A program made the position numbers and the translations under genes. The notes beneath the pieces were generated by a model. The model saw only the letters and a list, made by a program, of their open reading frames with translations. It was not told the origin of the DNA and made no database searches. Positions 7,866 to 16,989 of a DNA stretch of 64,000 nt are shown in pieces. The first letter of the stretch is position 1, and every line of letters starts with the position of its first letter. This DNA is from RH-AL1 sp965198715 (GTDB taxonomy: Bacteria > Pseudomonadota > Alphaproteobacteria > Rhizobiales > Beijerinckiaceae). The stretch covers positions 2,170,001-2,234,000 of the forward strand of contig CBDAPV010000001.1 in assembly GCA_965198715.1 (NCBI GenBank), written 5' to 3'.

Positions 7866-8195
7866 GTGAGCAACGAGCCCGAAAGCCTCATCTTTCAGCT
7901 GCTCCGCGACATGCGGGCGGAGATGGGAGACATGCGCGCCGAGATCAGCGACATTCGCTCAGAAATGGTGACCAAGAGCGACCTACGTTCTGAACTCACG
8001 TCGCTGCGTGCCGACGTCGCGGCGGACATGATCCACCTCAGGAAAGATCTAAGCGAGCAGATCGTCGGGCTGCGCCGCGCCGTCGTCGAGTACCACACCT
8101 CCGTCATCGGCCACGGCATCATCATCAGCGAGCTGGAGGCGCGTCTCCGGCGTGTCGAGCAGCGGCTCGATCTGGCGGGGCCGGACGCGCACTGA
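7866..8195 (+). CDS. Coiled-coil hypothetical protein, copy B
   Basis: A 109-residue GTG-started paralogue of the gene at 6279 (MSNEPESLIFQLLRDMRAEMGDM...). It shares the coiled-coil segments, the YHTSVIGHGIIISELEARLRRVEQRLDL block and the final GPDAH. It is 8 residues shorter; the shortening falls in the central heptads. The IS630 right end is only 10 bases upstream, so its own ribosome site and promoter were probably displaced. Expression may now depend on read-through from the transposase. Function unknown. Confidence 0.72.
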   Translation: MSNEPESLIFQLLRDMRAEMGDMRAEISDIRSEMVTKSDLRSELTSLRADVAADMIHLRKDLSEQIVGLRRAVVEYHTSVIGHGIIISELEARLRRVEQRLDLAGPDAH

Positions 8196-8255
8196 GGGGA
8201 TTGAAGATCAGCTTGCCCGCGCGAAATAAGCTTCGCGTGAGGCGGTGTCCATCGC

Positions 8256-8882
8256 TTATGACGCTTTCCCTCCTGTCAAAATGGTTTGGATGGCTGGACC
8301 GATCAAACGGGCAACCGCGTCCTGATCCTCGTTGGCGAGGACCGGAACCCGCACGATGCAGCGACCGACGATGACGCCGATGAGCATCGATGACGCAAAT
8401 CCGGCCCGCCTAGCGGCATCGGACGCGTCTTGCAGCTTCGGGCTGATCGCTTCCACGAGACGCGTCTGGATGAAGCCGCGCAGCAGTGCCGACGTTTGCT
8501 CGTTTGAGACGGCCGCTCGAAGCAACGCCAGTAGCGGCTCCGACTCGTGCGGAGGTCCCTCCCACAAGCCGAGAAAGGCACGGGTGACGCGCTCCCCGAG
8601 CGTTCGCTCGGGCCCCTCGAACGCGTCCGCTATGCGGGATAAGGCATCTCCCGATATCGACATGACCGCCGCGAACAGCTCTTCCTTCGACCGGAAGAAC
8701 TGCATGATGAGCGCCGCATCGACGCCCGCATCGGCCGCGATCTTCCGGATCGTCGTCGCGGCGTAGCCATTCCTGGCGAAGCGGGACCGGGCGGCGTCGA
8801 GGATCGCTTGCCGGCTTCCGCTCTCGCCCGATCGCCTGCCGCGCCGTGCGGTCGCGACCATGCCATCATTCCCGTCGGACAT
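8256..8882 (-). CDS. TetR/AcrR family transcriptional regulator
   Basis: About 208 residues. The N-terminal TetR DNA-binding domain is clear: RQAILDAARSRFARNGYAATTIRKIAADAGVDAALIMQFFRSKEELFAAVMS. The C-terminal ligand domain resembles the AefR/PsrA-like group with a conserved LLRAAVSNEQTSALL helix. Two starts are possible, 8897 and 8882; each has a purine box and I chose the inner one (GGGGG five bases upstream). A perfect dyad lies just before the gene. Divergent from a CocE-like hydrolase, which is therefore the likely target along with itself. Confidence 0.92.
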   Translation of the reverse strand: MSDGNDGMVATARRGRRSGESGSRQAILDAARSRFARNGYAATTIRKIAADAGVDAALIMQFFRSKEELFAAVMSISGDALSRIADAFEGPERTLGERVTRAFLGLWEGPPHESEPLLALLRAAVSNEQTSALLRGFIQTRLVEAISPKLQDASDAARRAGFASSMLIGVIVGRCIVRVPVLANEDQDAVARLIGPAIQTILTGGKAS

Positions 8883-8907
8883 CAGGACCCCCAGCATGGA
8901 ACCTTAG

Positions 8908-8927
8908 ATATCAACGACTGTTGATAT
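8908..8927. promoter_or_regulatory. TetR operator, perfect dyad ATATCAAC-N4-GTTGATAT
   Basis: Two perfect 8-base arms around GACT, 11 bases upstream of the outer tetR start and 128 bases upstream of the hydrolase start. The size and symmetry fit a TetR dimer site. It probably mediates autorepression and control of the divergent gene. Confidence 0.75.
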
Positions 8928-9054
8928 AGCAACAACCTGCTCCGACATCGATGGCGGGCGCCGAAGCGGCACCCGGTGGGATCGGTCCAGGTCGTCGGCT
9001 CGGCATGGCGTGACCTCACCGTCCATCGAGGCGGCTCGAAGGCAAGGATGGCAC

Positions 9055-10788
9055 ATGGACCGCGGCGACAAAGTTTTCGTACCATCCTATCCCTACAAGG
9101 CAGGGCGCGAACACGGTCTCTTCAGTCCCTTTGATCCCGGGACGCGGGTCCTGTCGGCGGGCTCTCGGGTCGAGCCCCGGTTCCGACCCTTGCCGGTCGA
9201 TATCGTGTTCGAAAAGGATGTCGCCGTCACCCTTCGCGACGGCGTCACCATCTACGTCGATATGTTCCGCCCCGCCGGCGTCGAGAAGGTGCCGGTCATC
9301 GTCGCTTGGAGCCCTTATGGCAAGAGCGGGGGAAGTTCACCCAAGATCGCTTCCCTTTTTGCCATGCTCGGCATGGAGTCGGACCTGCTATCGGGCCTGG
9401 AAAAGTTCGAGGGTCCCGACCCGGGATACTGGTGCGCGCAGGGTTATGCGATCTGCAATCCCGACGCTCGCGGCGTCGCCGATTCGGAGGGCGACAGCGC
9501 CATGTTCGGGCGCCAGGAGGGCCAGGACTGCCACGACGTGATCGAGTGGCTGGCCGTGCGGGACTGGTGCACCGGCAAGGTCGCGATGAGCGGGACCTCG
9601 TACCTCTCGATCTCGCAATGGTTCACCGCCGCCGAGCAACCGCCGCACTTGACGGTCATCAACCCGTGGGAAGGTTTGAGCGACGCGTATCGCGACCTCG
9701 TCATGCGCGGCGGCATGCCGGACCTCGGCTTCGCCGCGCTGCTCCAGCACAACTACGCCGGCAAGAACCGACGGGAAGACGTGGTCGCGGAAGCAGAGCG
9801 CCATCCGCTGATGAACAGCCTGTGGGACGACAAGATCGCGCGCTTCGACAGGATCACCGTGCCGGCCTACGTCGTCGCCAGCTACTCCAACACGCTGCAT
9901 ACGGCGGGCACGTTCCGCGCGTGGCGGCGGATCGCCTCGAAGGAGAAGTGGCTCCGCATCCACAACACGCTGGAATGGCCAGACTACTACGCCCACGTCG
10001 AGGACCTGCGCCGGTTCTTCGATCACTTCCTGAAGGGCGAGGACAACGGCTGGGACCGAACGCCTCACGTACGCTACGCGGTCCTCGATCTCGAAGGCGG
10101 TGACCGGCTCGATCTACCCGCTGGCACGTTTCCGCCGGAGGACGTCACCACCGCGAAGTACTACCTCGACGGCCGCTCGCGCACCTTGAGCCCCGAGGCG
10201 CCCGCGGAGGAGGCGACGGTGGCCTATGACGCGGAGGTGGAGCCGGGCCTGGTCTCGTTCACGATCCGCTTCGACAGGAAGACCGTGATGGTCGGCTACC
10301 CCAAGGCCCGTCTCTGGGTCGAGGCGAAGGACGCCGACGACATGGACCTGTTCGTCCTCGTCCAGAAGCTGAACGCCAATGGCGCTCACCTGCAGCAATT
10401 CAACACGCCAGCCCAGGGCGCGATGATGCAGGACGTGACCGAGCGGGGCGCATCGGTTCTGCGCTACAAGGGCTCCAACGGCCGCCTGCGCGTGTCCGCG
10501 CGACACCTGGACAAGACGCTGTCGACCGACGCCGTTCCCGCCCACACCTTCGATCGGGTCGAGAAGCTGGTGCCCGGCGAGATCGCGGACGTCGAGATCG
10601 ACCTGTTTCCGCTCGGTCTGGTCTTCTACCCCGGCGAGCAGCTCCGGCTGGTCATCAGCGCGCGGAATGCGCTGGGGCCTATCATGCCGGGTGTGGCCGA
10701 CTACGTGCCCCAGAACAAAGGCCAGCACGTCATCCACACGGGTGGCTCGTGTGCCTCTTATCTTCAGCTGCCTATCCAGGCAGCGTAG
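9055..10788 (+). CDS. CocE/NonD family hydrolase (X-Pro dipeptidyl-peptidase-like)
   Basis: A 577-residue serine hydrolase of the CocE/glutaryl-7-ACA acylase class. The N-terminal alpha/beta fold carries RDGVTIYVDMFRPAG and IVAWSPYGKSGG. The nucleophile is Ser at about 182 in MSGTSYLS, matching the family G-x-S-Y motif. The C-terminal 230 residues form the jelly-roll XPD_C domain (DRLDLPAGTFPPED onwards, ending SCASYLQLPIQ). The start at 9055 has AAGGA six bases upstream; the frame is open back to a GTG at 9010. No signal peptide. It hydrolyses acyl ester or amide bonds of an unknown substrate. The divergent TetR and dyad suggest substrate-induced expression. Confidence 0.88.
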   Translation: MDRGDKVFVPSYPYKAGREHGLFSPFDPGTRVLSAGSRVEPRFRPLPVDIVFEKDVAVTLRDGVTIYVDMFRPAGVEKVPVIVAWSPYGKSGGSSPKIASLFAMLGMESDLLSGLEKFEGPDPGYWCAQGYAICNPDARGVADSEGDSAMFGRQEGQDCHDVIEWLAVRDWCTGKVAMSGTSYLSISQWFTAAEQPPHLTVINPWEGLSDAYRDLVMRGGMPDLGFAALLQHNYAGKNRREDVVAEAERHPLMNSLWDDKIARFDRITVPAYVVASYSNTLHTAGTFRAWRRIASKEKWLRIHNTLEWPDYYAHVEDLRRFFDHFLKGEDNGWDRTPHVRYAVLDLEGGDRLDLPAGTFPPEDVTTAKYYLDGRSRTLSPEAPAEEATVAYDAEVEPGLVSFTIRFDRKTVMVGYPKARLWVEAKDADDMDLFVLVQKLNANGAHLQQFNTPAQGAMMQDVTERGASVLRYKGSNGRLRVSARHLDKTLSTDAVPAHTFDRVEKLVPGEIADVEIDLFPLGLVFYPGEQLRLVISARNALGPIMPGVADYVPQNKGQHVIHTGGSCASYLQLPIQAA

Positions 10789-10878
10789 CGGTGCCTGCAA
10801 TGAGGACTGTCTCGCGTCGCACAAGGGGATAGCTGGTGTCGCGTTGACATCGCCCTTCGTCCGCGCGACCACCCATCC

Positions 10879-12498
10879 ATGACCTCATCCGCGCTCCCCG
10901 ACGCGCCCGCGACGACCCGACCGGCGGCGCAAGACCCCGTCGCCCGGCGGCGGACTTTCGCCATCATCTCGCACCCGGACGCCGGGAAGACCACGCTGAC
11001 CGAGAAGCTGCTGCTGTTCGGCGGCGCGATCCAGCTCGCCGGCGAGGTGCGTGCCAAGGCCAACCGCCGCCAGACCCGCTCGGACTGGATGGGCATCGAG
11101 AAGGAGCGCGGCATCTCCGTCGTCACCTCGGTGATGACCTTCGAGTACGGCGACTGCGTCTACAACCTGCTCGACACGCCGGGCCACGAGGACTTCTCGG
11201 AGGACACCTACCGCACGCTGACGGCGGTGGATTCCGCGATCATGGTGCTCGATGCCGCGAGGGGCATCGAGGCACGCACGCGCAAGCTCTTCGAGGTGTG
11301 CCGCATGCGCGACATCCCGATCGTCACCTTCATCAACAAGCTCGACCGCGAGACGCGCGACCCCTTCGACCTTCTCGACGAGATCGAGAAGACGCTGGCA
11401 CTCGACGTGGCGCCGATCACCTGGCCGCTGGGGCAGGGCAGGGGCTTCGTCGGCACCTACGACCTGGAGCGCAAGCTGGTGCGCCGGCTCGACCACGAGG
11501 CCGAGGCGGTCTCCGTCACGGGGCCCGACGACCCTTACATCGAAGCGCTGATGAAGCCGCAGGACTTCATCGACACCGTCGAGCAGATCGAGCTGGCGGC
11601 CTCGGGCCTCAAGAAGTTCGACCGCCAGTCCTTCCTCGAGGGGCATATGACGCCGGTGTTCTTCGGCTCGGCCCTGCGCAACTTCGGCATCCGCGATCTC
11701 ATCGACGCGCTCGCCGCCTTCGCGCCGCCGCCGCACGGGCTGGAGGCCGCGAGCCGCACGGTCGAGGCCCACGAGGCCAAGATGACCGGCTTCGTGTTCA
11801 AGATCCAGGCCAACATGGACAAGAACCACCGCGACCGCATCGCCTTCATGCGGGTGTGCTCGGGCAAGCTGTCCAGGGGCATGAAGGCCAAGCTGGTGCG
11901 CACCGGCAAGATGGTGGCGTTGAACTCGCCGCAATTCTTCTTCGCGCAGGACCGCCAGCTCGCGGAGGAGGCCTGGCCGGGCGACGTCGTTGGCATCCCC
12001 AACCACGGCCTGCTGCGCATCGGCGACACGCTGACCGAGGGCGAGGACCTGGTGTTCCGCGGCGTGCCGAGCTTCGCGCCCGAGATCCTGCGCCGGGTGA
12101 AGATCGGCGATTCGATGAAGCAGAAGAAGCTGCGCGAGGCGCTGAGCCAGATGGCGGAGGAGGGCGTGGTGCAGCTCTTCATCCCCGTCGACGGCTCCGG
12201 ATCGCTCGTCGGCGTCGTCGGCGCGCTGCAGCTGGACGTGCTGATCGATCGTTTGAAGGTGGAGTACGGGCTCGAGGTGTCGTTCGAGAGCACACGATTC
12301 ACCTTGTGCCGCTGGATGACCGGCGCCAAGCTCGAGATCGAGAAGTTCGCCCGCGCCCACGGCTCGTCCATGGCCGCCGACCTCGACGGCTCGCCGGTGT
12401 TCATGGCGCCGGCGGTGTGGGACCTGACCTACGAAGCCGAGCGCTGGCCCGACATCGCCTTCGCCGACGTGAAAGACTATCAGAAAGAACACGTTTAG
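10879..12498 (+). CDS. prfC: Peptide chain release factor 3
   Basis: A 539-residue translational GTPase. The G domain shows G1 ISHPDAGKTTLTEKLL, the G2 region RGISVVTSVMTF, G3 DTPGHEDFSEDTYRTL and G4 NKLDRE, then domain II and the RF3 C-terminal domain. RF3 recycles RF1/RF2 from the ribosome after termination. Length is standard (about 530). The gene is 90 bases after the CocE-like hydrolase and appears monocistronic. Confidence 0.97.
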   Translation: MTSSALPDAPATTRPAAQDPVARRRTFAIISHPDAGKTTLTEKLLLFGGAIQLAGEVRAKANRRQTRSDWMGIEKERGISVVTSVMTFEYGDCVYNLLDTPGHEDFSEDTYRTLTAVDSAIMVLDAARGIEARTRKLFEVCRMRDIPIVTFINKLDRETRDPFDLLDEIEKTLALDVAPITWPLGQGRGFVGTYDLERKLVRRLDHEAEAVSVTGPDDPYIEALMKPQDFIDTVEQIELAASGLKKFDRQSFLEGHMTPVFFGSALRNFGIRDLIDALAAFAPPPHGLEAASRTVEAHEAKMTGFVFKIQANMDKNHRDRIAFMRVCSGKLSRGMKAKLVRTGKMVALNSPQFFFAQDRQLAEEAWPGDVVGIPNHGLLRIGDTLTEGEDLVFRGVPSFAPEILRRVKIGDSMKQKKLREALSQMAEEGVVQLFIPVDGSGSLVGVVGALQLDVLIDRLKVEYGLEVSFESTRFTLCRWMTGAKLEIEKFARAHGSSMAADLDGSPVFMAPAVWDLTYEAERWPDIAFADVKDYQKEHV

Positions 12499-12585
12499 GC
12501 GGTCTGGTTTCTCGCGGGTGGCACGGTGTCGGCTTGAGCCCGCCTCGCCGATCCGGCATGGAAGGGCAGCCAACCGGAGCCCGCC

Positions 12586-13755
12586 ATGACACGCCACGGC
12601 ACCATCGCCGCCCTGATGCTCGGCGCCGCGGCGCTCCTCGCCGTCCCCGCCACCGCCGCGGACATCCCAAAGCCCGCCGCCAGCAGCCCGCTCACCCCCA
12701 TCAGCAACGATGCGATGATGCTCGGCAACGACTACGCCGCCCTCGCCACCGTGCTCGGCCAGGACAACGCGCAGCCCGGCCCGCGCACGGTGCCGGGACG
12801 CGTCATCCCGGTGCCGAGCACCACCAGCCCGCAGTTCAAGGCGCAGGTGGCCGCGCCCTACCGCACGCCGGACTGGAACGCCGATCCCAAGAGCAAGGAC
12901 GAGTGGAACGCCCTCGTCGCCAAGCTGGCGGCCAAGGGCGCGGCCAAGCTGCCCGCGTTGCGTGAAAAACTCTCCGTGACCAGCGACCCGGCGACGCTCG
13001 GCGGCGTCAAGGCCTTCCTGGTCAAGGCCAAGACCATCCCCAAGGCGCATCGCGGCAAGGTCATCCTCGCCATCCATGGCGGCGGCTTCGTCTACAATCC
13101 CGGTGAGGCCGGCACGCTGGAGGCGGTCCTCATGGCCGGCTTTGGCGGCTACGAGGTCTATGCCGTCGACTATCGCATGGCGCCCGATCACCCGTTCCCC
13201 GCCGCCAACGACGACGTCATGGCGGCCTACAAGGCCCTGCTCGCGGACCACAAGCCGGGAGACATCGCGGTCGTCGGCACCTCGGCGGGCGGCGAGCTGA
13301 CGCTGGCGCTGTGCCTGCGCGCCAAGGCCGAGGGCCTGCCGCTGCCCGCCGCCATCGCGCCGGGCACGCCGGAGGCCGACATGACAAACGCCGGCGACAC
13401 GATCCGCACCAACGAGTGGCTCGACAACGTGCTCGTCAGCGCCGACGGCTACGTCGAGGCGGCGCGCAAGGTCTACGTGCCGGCCGGCCACGACCTCAAG
13501 GACCCGCAGCTGTCGCCGATCTTCGGCGACTTCTCCGGCCTGTCGCCGGCGATCATCACCTCGGGCACGCGCGACCTGTTCCTCTCCAACGCCGTGCGCG
13601 TGCATCGCAAGCTGCGCCAGGCCGGCGTCGAGGCGCAGCTCCAGGTCTTCGAGGGCATGAGCCACGCCCAATACCTCTTCAACGCCGACGCGCCGGAGAC
13701 CAGGGAGGCCTTCACCGAGATCTCGGCCTTCTTCGATCGCCACTGGGCGCGATGA
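12586..13755 (+). CDS. Exported alpha/beta hydrolase (HSL-type esterase)
   Basis: A 389-residue esterase of the hormone-sensitive-lipase group. An N-terminal signal peptide (MTRHGTIAALMLGAAALLAVPATAA) indicates periplasmic location. The oxyanion-hole motif HGGG is at 164-167, the nucleophile Ser233 in GTSAGGEL, and the C-terminal acid and His lie in SGTRDLFLSNA and EGMSHAQYLF. It is the first gene of a co-directional run that continues through a DoxX-like protein and the radical SAM genes; the 73-base gap to the next gene leaves co-transcription open. Confidence 0.88.
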   Translation: MTRHGTIAALMLGAAALLAVPATAADIPKPAASSPLTPISNDAMMLGNDYAALATVLGQDNAQPGPRTVPGRVIPVPSTTSPQFKAQVAAPYRTPDWNADPKSKDEWNALVAKLAAKGAAKLPALREKLSVTSDPATLGGVKAFLVKAKTIPKAHRGKVILAIHGGGFVYNPGEAGTLEAVLMAGFGGYEVYAVDYRMAPDHPFPAANDDVMAAYKALLADHKPGDIAVVGTSAGGELTLALCLRAKAEGLPLPAAIAPGTPEADMTNAGDTIRTNEWLDNVLVSADGYVEAARKVYVPAGHDLKDPQLSPIFGDFSGLSPAIITSGTRDLFLSNAVRVHRKLRQAGVEAQLQVFEGMSHAQYLFNADAPETREAFTEISAFFDRHWAR

Positions 13756-13828
13756 GGGGTCGTCCACCCGGAGGTAACCGCACCGCCTGCCCCGGCGAAA
13801 GGCTAGCGTTGACGCGGAGCCTGCGCCC

Positions 13829-14485
13829 ATGAAGATCGACCCGTTCACCGACAGCTGGCGCTTCTTTGCCGGCCAGCAAGGCGACGAGGCGGCGCTCGGT
13901 GCCTGGCGCTGGCTCGTCGTCGCGGTCCTTGTCGGGCTGCTGGTGGCCAGCATCCTCATCGCCGTGCGCGAATGGCGGAGCGATCGCGCGCAGCGCAGCG
14001 GCCGCAGCCTCGTGCATTGGGCGCTGCGCGTGCTCGTGGGCTGCATGTGGTATCCCAACACGCTGTGGAAGCTGCCGTTCTTCTCGGAGGACAACGGGCT
14101 GCACTACTGGGCCGACCAGGAGACGACCAATGCCGCCTTCGGCTGGCTCGGCGCTTCCATCAAGGACGTGCTGCTGCGCACGCCGGTCTTCTACGCGCTC
14201 GACATCGTCACCTTCTTCCTCGAGATGGCCTTCGCCATTTCGCTCATCCTTGGGTTCGGCGTCCGGATCATGGGGCTGATCGGGGTGGTCTTCGTCGGCC
14301 AGCTGTGGCTCGGGCTCTACCGCAACGAGACCGAATGGCCCTGGACCTACGTATTTCTCATGATGCTGATGGGGCTTTTCGCGCTAGACGGGTTCGGGCG
14401 AAGCCTCGGGCTCGACGCTTGGCTCCGGCGGCGCTTCGCCGACCGGGGGAGCGGGTTCGCCCGCCTCTTCGCCGCGACGACCTGA
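13829..14485 (+). CDS. DoxX/TQO-small-subunit-like membrane protein
   Basis: A 218-residue inner-membrane protein with four to five hydrophobic helices: WLVVAVLVGLLVASILIAV, the amphipathic ALRVLVGCMWYPNTLWKLPF, FYALDIVTFFLEMAFAISLIL, IMGLIGVVFVGQLWLGLY and TYVFLMMLMGLFALDGFG. The R-V-x-x-G-x-x-W-x-x-x-x-x-W-K-L-P and late D-G-x-G-R-x-L-G-L-D pattern fits the DoxD/DoxX superfamily. Members are linked to quinone-dependent thiol or sulfur oxidation and oxidative-stress complexes; a specific role is not claimed. It is 25 bases upstream of the first radical SAM gene and likely co-transcribed. Confidence 0.72.
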   Translation: MKIDPFTDSWRFFAGQQGDEAALGAWRWLVVAVLVGLLVASILIAVREWRSDRAQRSGRSLVHWALRVLVGCMWYPNTLWKLPFFSEDNGLHYWADQETTNAAFGWLGASIKDVLLRTPVFYALDIVTFFLEMAFAISLILGFGVRIMGLIGVVFVGQLWLGLYRNETEWPWTYVFLMMLMGLFALDGFGRSLGLDAWLRRRFADRGSGFARLFAATT

Positions 14486-14510
14486 GGCGCAGAGCAGGAC
14501 TGGATCGACC

Positions 14511-15548
14511 ATGACCACAGCCTATGCCGTCCCGGGCGCCGTCGAGACCCGCTTCAGCCTGGGCCTCGGCCTCACCAACGAGTGCAACCTCGCCTGCGCC
14601 TTCTGCTACCGCGATCCGACGCGCACCGACCGGCTCGGACTGCCCGAGGTCGAGGCCGTGATGGATCGCCTGCCGGTGCGCACGGTCAATCTCGGGACCG
14701 GCGAGAACGGGATGCACCCGCAGTTCTCCGCCATTCTCGCCAACCTGCGCAGGCGCGACACCAAGCTCACCATCACCTCCAACGGCTATTCGGCGCAGGT
14801 GCTGTCGGACGAGGATCTCCGCGCCTTCGCCGAGGTCGAGTTCTCGCTCGATTATCCGACCAAGGCCGAGCAGGACGCCCAGCGCGGCGACGGCAACTGG
14901 GACCTCGTCCAGGAGCAGGCGCAGCGCTGCCGCCGGCTTGGGATCGGCGTCACCATCATCGCCGTCGTCATGCGCACCAACTTCGATCGGCTGGCGGAGA
15001 TCGCCGCCGTGGCCAAGGCGCTCGGCGCGCCTCTCAGGCTCAACGTCTACCAGGCGGTGCGCACCGACACGTTCGCTCTCACCTACGAGGAATATTGGAC
15101 CGCCTTCGAGCGGCTCTTCGCGCAGACCGACGTCATCGCCATCGGCGAGCCGCTGGTGCGGGCCATGGCCGGGATGGCGCCGCGCGCCGGCGGCTGCGGC
15201 GTCAGCACGGTGCGGGTGACGCCGCGCGGCACGGTGCAGCCCTGCGTCTACTGGCCGGGCGGCGGCGCGCCGATGCAGGTGCTGCTCGACGAAGGTCCGG
15301 CCATCGTGGCAACGGAGCCTTTTGAGCAGGCGCGCTCGGTGCCGCAGGCGTGCCTGGCCTGCGCCTATCTCGCGACCTGTGGCGGCGGCTGCGCCGGTCG
15401 GCGCCGGCTGATGGGCCAGCTCGATCAGCCCGATCCCTATTGCCCGGTGATCCGAGGCGGCGAGCGCCGGCTCGAGGTGCGGATGGCGCCCGCCCGCGAG
15501 ATGGGCAAGCTCGAGAGCGCCTGCACCACCATCGTCGTCGCGCGTTGA
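14511..15548 (+). CDS. Radical SAM protein with SPASM-like C-terminus (rSAM1)
   Basis: A 345-residue radical SAM enzyme. The CX3CX2C cluster motif is Cys25, Cys29 and Cys32 in NECNLACAFCYRD, followed by the glycine-rich NLGTGENGMHP. The C-terminal third carries a cysteine-rich SPASM or twitch region (GGCGVS, QPCVYW, CLACAYLATCGGGCAGRR, YCPVI), which would bind one or two auxiliary Fe-S clusters. Such enzymes modify peptides or small molecules through a 5-deoxyadenosyl radical. A GAGCAGGA ribosome site lies upstream. Its stop overlaps a possible 38-codon ORF and the glycosyltransferase follows. Substrate unknown. Confidence 0.85.
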   Translation: MTTAYAVPGAVETRFSLGLGLTNECNLACAFCYRDPTRTDRLGLPEVEAVMDRLPVRTVNLGTGENGMHPQFSAILANLRRRDTKLTITSNGYSAQVLSDEDLRAFAEVEFSLDYPTKAEQDAQRGDGNWDLVQEQAQRCRRLGIGVTIIAVVMRTNFDRLAEIAAVAKALGAPLRLNVYQAVRTDTFALTYEEYWTAFERLFAQTDVIAIGEPLVRAMAGMAPRAGGCGVSTVRVTPRGTVQPCVYWPGGGAPMQVLLDEGPAIVATEPFEQARSVPQACLACAYLATCGGGCAGRRRLMGQLDQPDPYCPVIRGGERRLEVRMAPAREMGKLESACTTIVVAR

Positions 15549-15661
15549 CGCCAGACGCCGCCTCGGCCCACGCCAGCGGCATCGCCGTCGACGCCGGCTC
15601 CGATTGCGCACTGCTCCTCGAGCTCGGCGTGACCGCCCGTCCGCAGATGCTCGCGCGATGA
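15545..15661 (+). CDS. Possible small ORF coupled to both neighbours (38 codons)
   Basis: A TTG-started frame overlaps the rSAM1 stop by TTGA and ends in a TGA that overlaps the next ATG as ATGA. The peptide would be 38 residues with one cysteine (LTPDAASAHASG... to ...VTARPQMLAR). No clear ribosome site precedes the TTG. Exact four-base overlaps at both ends are what a translated intervening cistron would show, but in GC-rich DNA this can arise by chance. If real it could be a substrate peptide or coupling leader; this is speculative. Confidence 0.22.
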   Translation: MTPDAASAHASGIAVDAGSDCALLLELGVTARPQMLAR

Positions 15662-16989
15662 GCCGTGGCACGCTCGGCGTTCTGGCCTTGACCGCCACCG
15701 CGATGATCGCGGTCCAGTCGTGGCTCGCCGGCGCGCTCTACGCACGCGCCAGCGACGTCCTCTATCGATGGACCTGGATCGAGGCATTGATCTACGTGCC
15801 GGCAGCTGTCGCCGTGCTGCGCGAGGGCAACGCTTGCCCTCTCGCCTCGCGTCGCGCGCTCGTCTTCATCCTGGTGGTGGCGGCGCTGCTGCGCGCGATG
15901 CTGCTGTTCGCCCCGCCCATCTCGACCGATCTCTACCGCTACATCTGGGATGGCCGGGTCCAGCATGCCGGCATCAATCCCTACCGCTACGTCCCCGCCG
16001 ACGCGGCGCTGGCGTTCCTGCGCGATACGGGAATCTACCCCTTGATCAACCGCGCCGACACCGCGCCGACGATCTACCCGCCGGTGGCGCAGTTCGTCTT
16101 CTTCGTCGTGACGAGCGTCGCGCAGAGCGTCACCCTCATGAAGACGGCGATGGTGGGCTTCGAGGCGGCGGCGGTCTGGGCTGTTATGCGGCTCCTGCGC
16201 CGCCGGGGCCTCCCGCCGACCCGCGTCCTGCTCTACGTCTGGCACCCGCTGCCGATCTGGGAGTTCGCCGGCAGCGGCCACGTCGACGCGCTCTACATCG
16301 GCTGCCTCTTCCTCGGGCTGCTGGCGGCCGAGGCGAGGCGGCCGGTGCTCGCCGGCCTGGCGCTCACCGGCCTGCTGCTGACCAAGTTCTTCCCCGTTGT
16401 GGTTGGGCCGGCGCTGTACCGGCGCTGGGGATGGCGGCTGCCACTGGCCCTCGCGCTGGCCGCGGTGCTTTGCTACCTCCCCTATCTCGGCGTCGGCGCC
16501 AAGGTGTTCGGCTTCCTCGGCGGCTATTCCGACGAGGAGGGCCTGCGCGACGGCTCGGGCGTCTACCTCTGGCTGCTGCTTGGCCAATTCGTGCCGCTGG
16601 CCGAGAATTGGTCGGCGATCTACCTGCCCCTGGTCGCCGTCGCCCTGGCGGTGGCGGGCCTCGTCGTGCTGTTGCGCCGCGGCGAGCGCGACGCCAGCCT
16701 CGTGGGCGCCTTTGCCCTGGCGGTCACCACCACCGTGCTGATGTCGCCGCACTACGCCTGGTATTTCTGCTGGCTGGTGCCGTTCCTCGTCTTCTTTCCC
16801 TCGCCGGCCGTGTTCTGGCTGACCGCCGCCGTGCCGCTCCTCGAGCAGGTGGAATGGCCGGACGATTTCGATCTCGCCTCGATCATCTACCTGCCGTTTC
16901 TGCTAATGCTCGCGCTTGAGCTCGCACTGTGGGTCTTCAGATCAACAAGGAGGCACCATGGAAACGCTGTTGCCGTCGCTGCCGATTGA
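15658..16989 (+). CDS. GT-C type polytopic glycosyltransferase (GT87/DUF2029-like)
   Basis: A 443-residue membrane protein with about ten hydrophobic helices. The loop after the second helix has the motif STDLYRYIWDGRVQHAGINPY, typical of polyprenyl-phosphate-sugar dependent GT-C enzymes (acidic residue in the first extracytoplasmic loop). Mid-protein WHPLPIWEFAGSGHVDALYI is another family block. It would transfer a sugar from a lipid carrier on the outer face of the inner membrane; acceptor unknown. The ATG at 15658 is chosen because it overlaps the preceding TGA; the open frame extends to 15604. Its end overlaps rSAM2 by 32 bases, so the genes are co-translated. Confidence 0.82.
   Translation: MSRGTLGVLALTATAMIAVQSWLAGALYARASDVLYRWTWIEALIYVPAAVAVLREGNACPLASRRALVFILVVAALLRAMLLFAPPISTDLYRYIWDGRVQHAGINPYRYVPADAALAFLRDTGIYPLINRADTAPTIYPPVAQFVFFVVTSVAQSVTLMKTAMVGFEAAAVWAVMRLLRRRGLPPTRVLLYVWHPLPIWEFAGSGHVDALYIGCLFLGLLAAEARRPVLAGLALTGLLLTKFFPVVVGPALYRRWGWRLPLALALAAVLCYLPYLGVGAKVFGFLGGYSDEEGLRDGSGVYLWLLLGQFVPLAENWSAIYLPLVAVALAVAGLVVLLRRGERDASLVGAFALAVTTTVLMSPHYAWYFCWLVPFLVFFPSPAVFWLTAAVPLLEQVEWPDDFDLASIIYLPFLLMLALELALWVFRSTRRHHGNAVAVAAD

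Noticed and set aside
10885..14094. Minus-strand 1069-residue open frame
   Set aside because: Antisense of prfC, the esterase and the DoxX-like gene, each of which has clear family motifs.
15604..15657. Upstream start of the GT-C gene
   Set aside because: The 18 extra residues are Arg-rich and non-hydrophobic; the ATG at 15658 overlaps the preceding stop and starts the first hydrophobic helix soon after.
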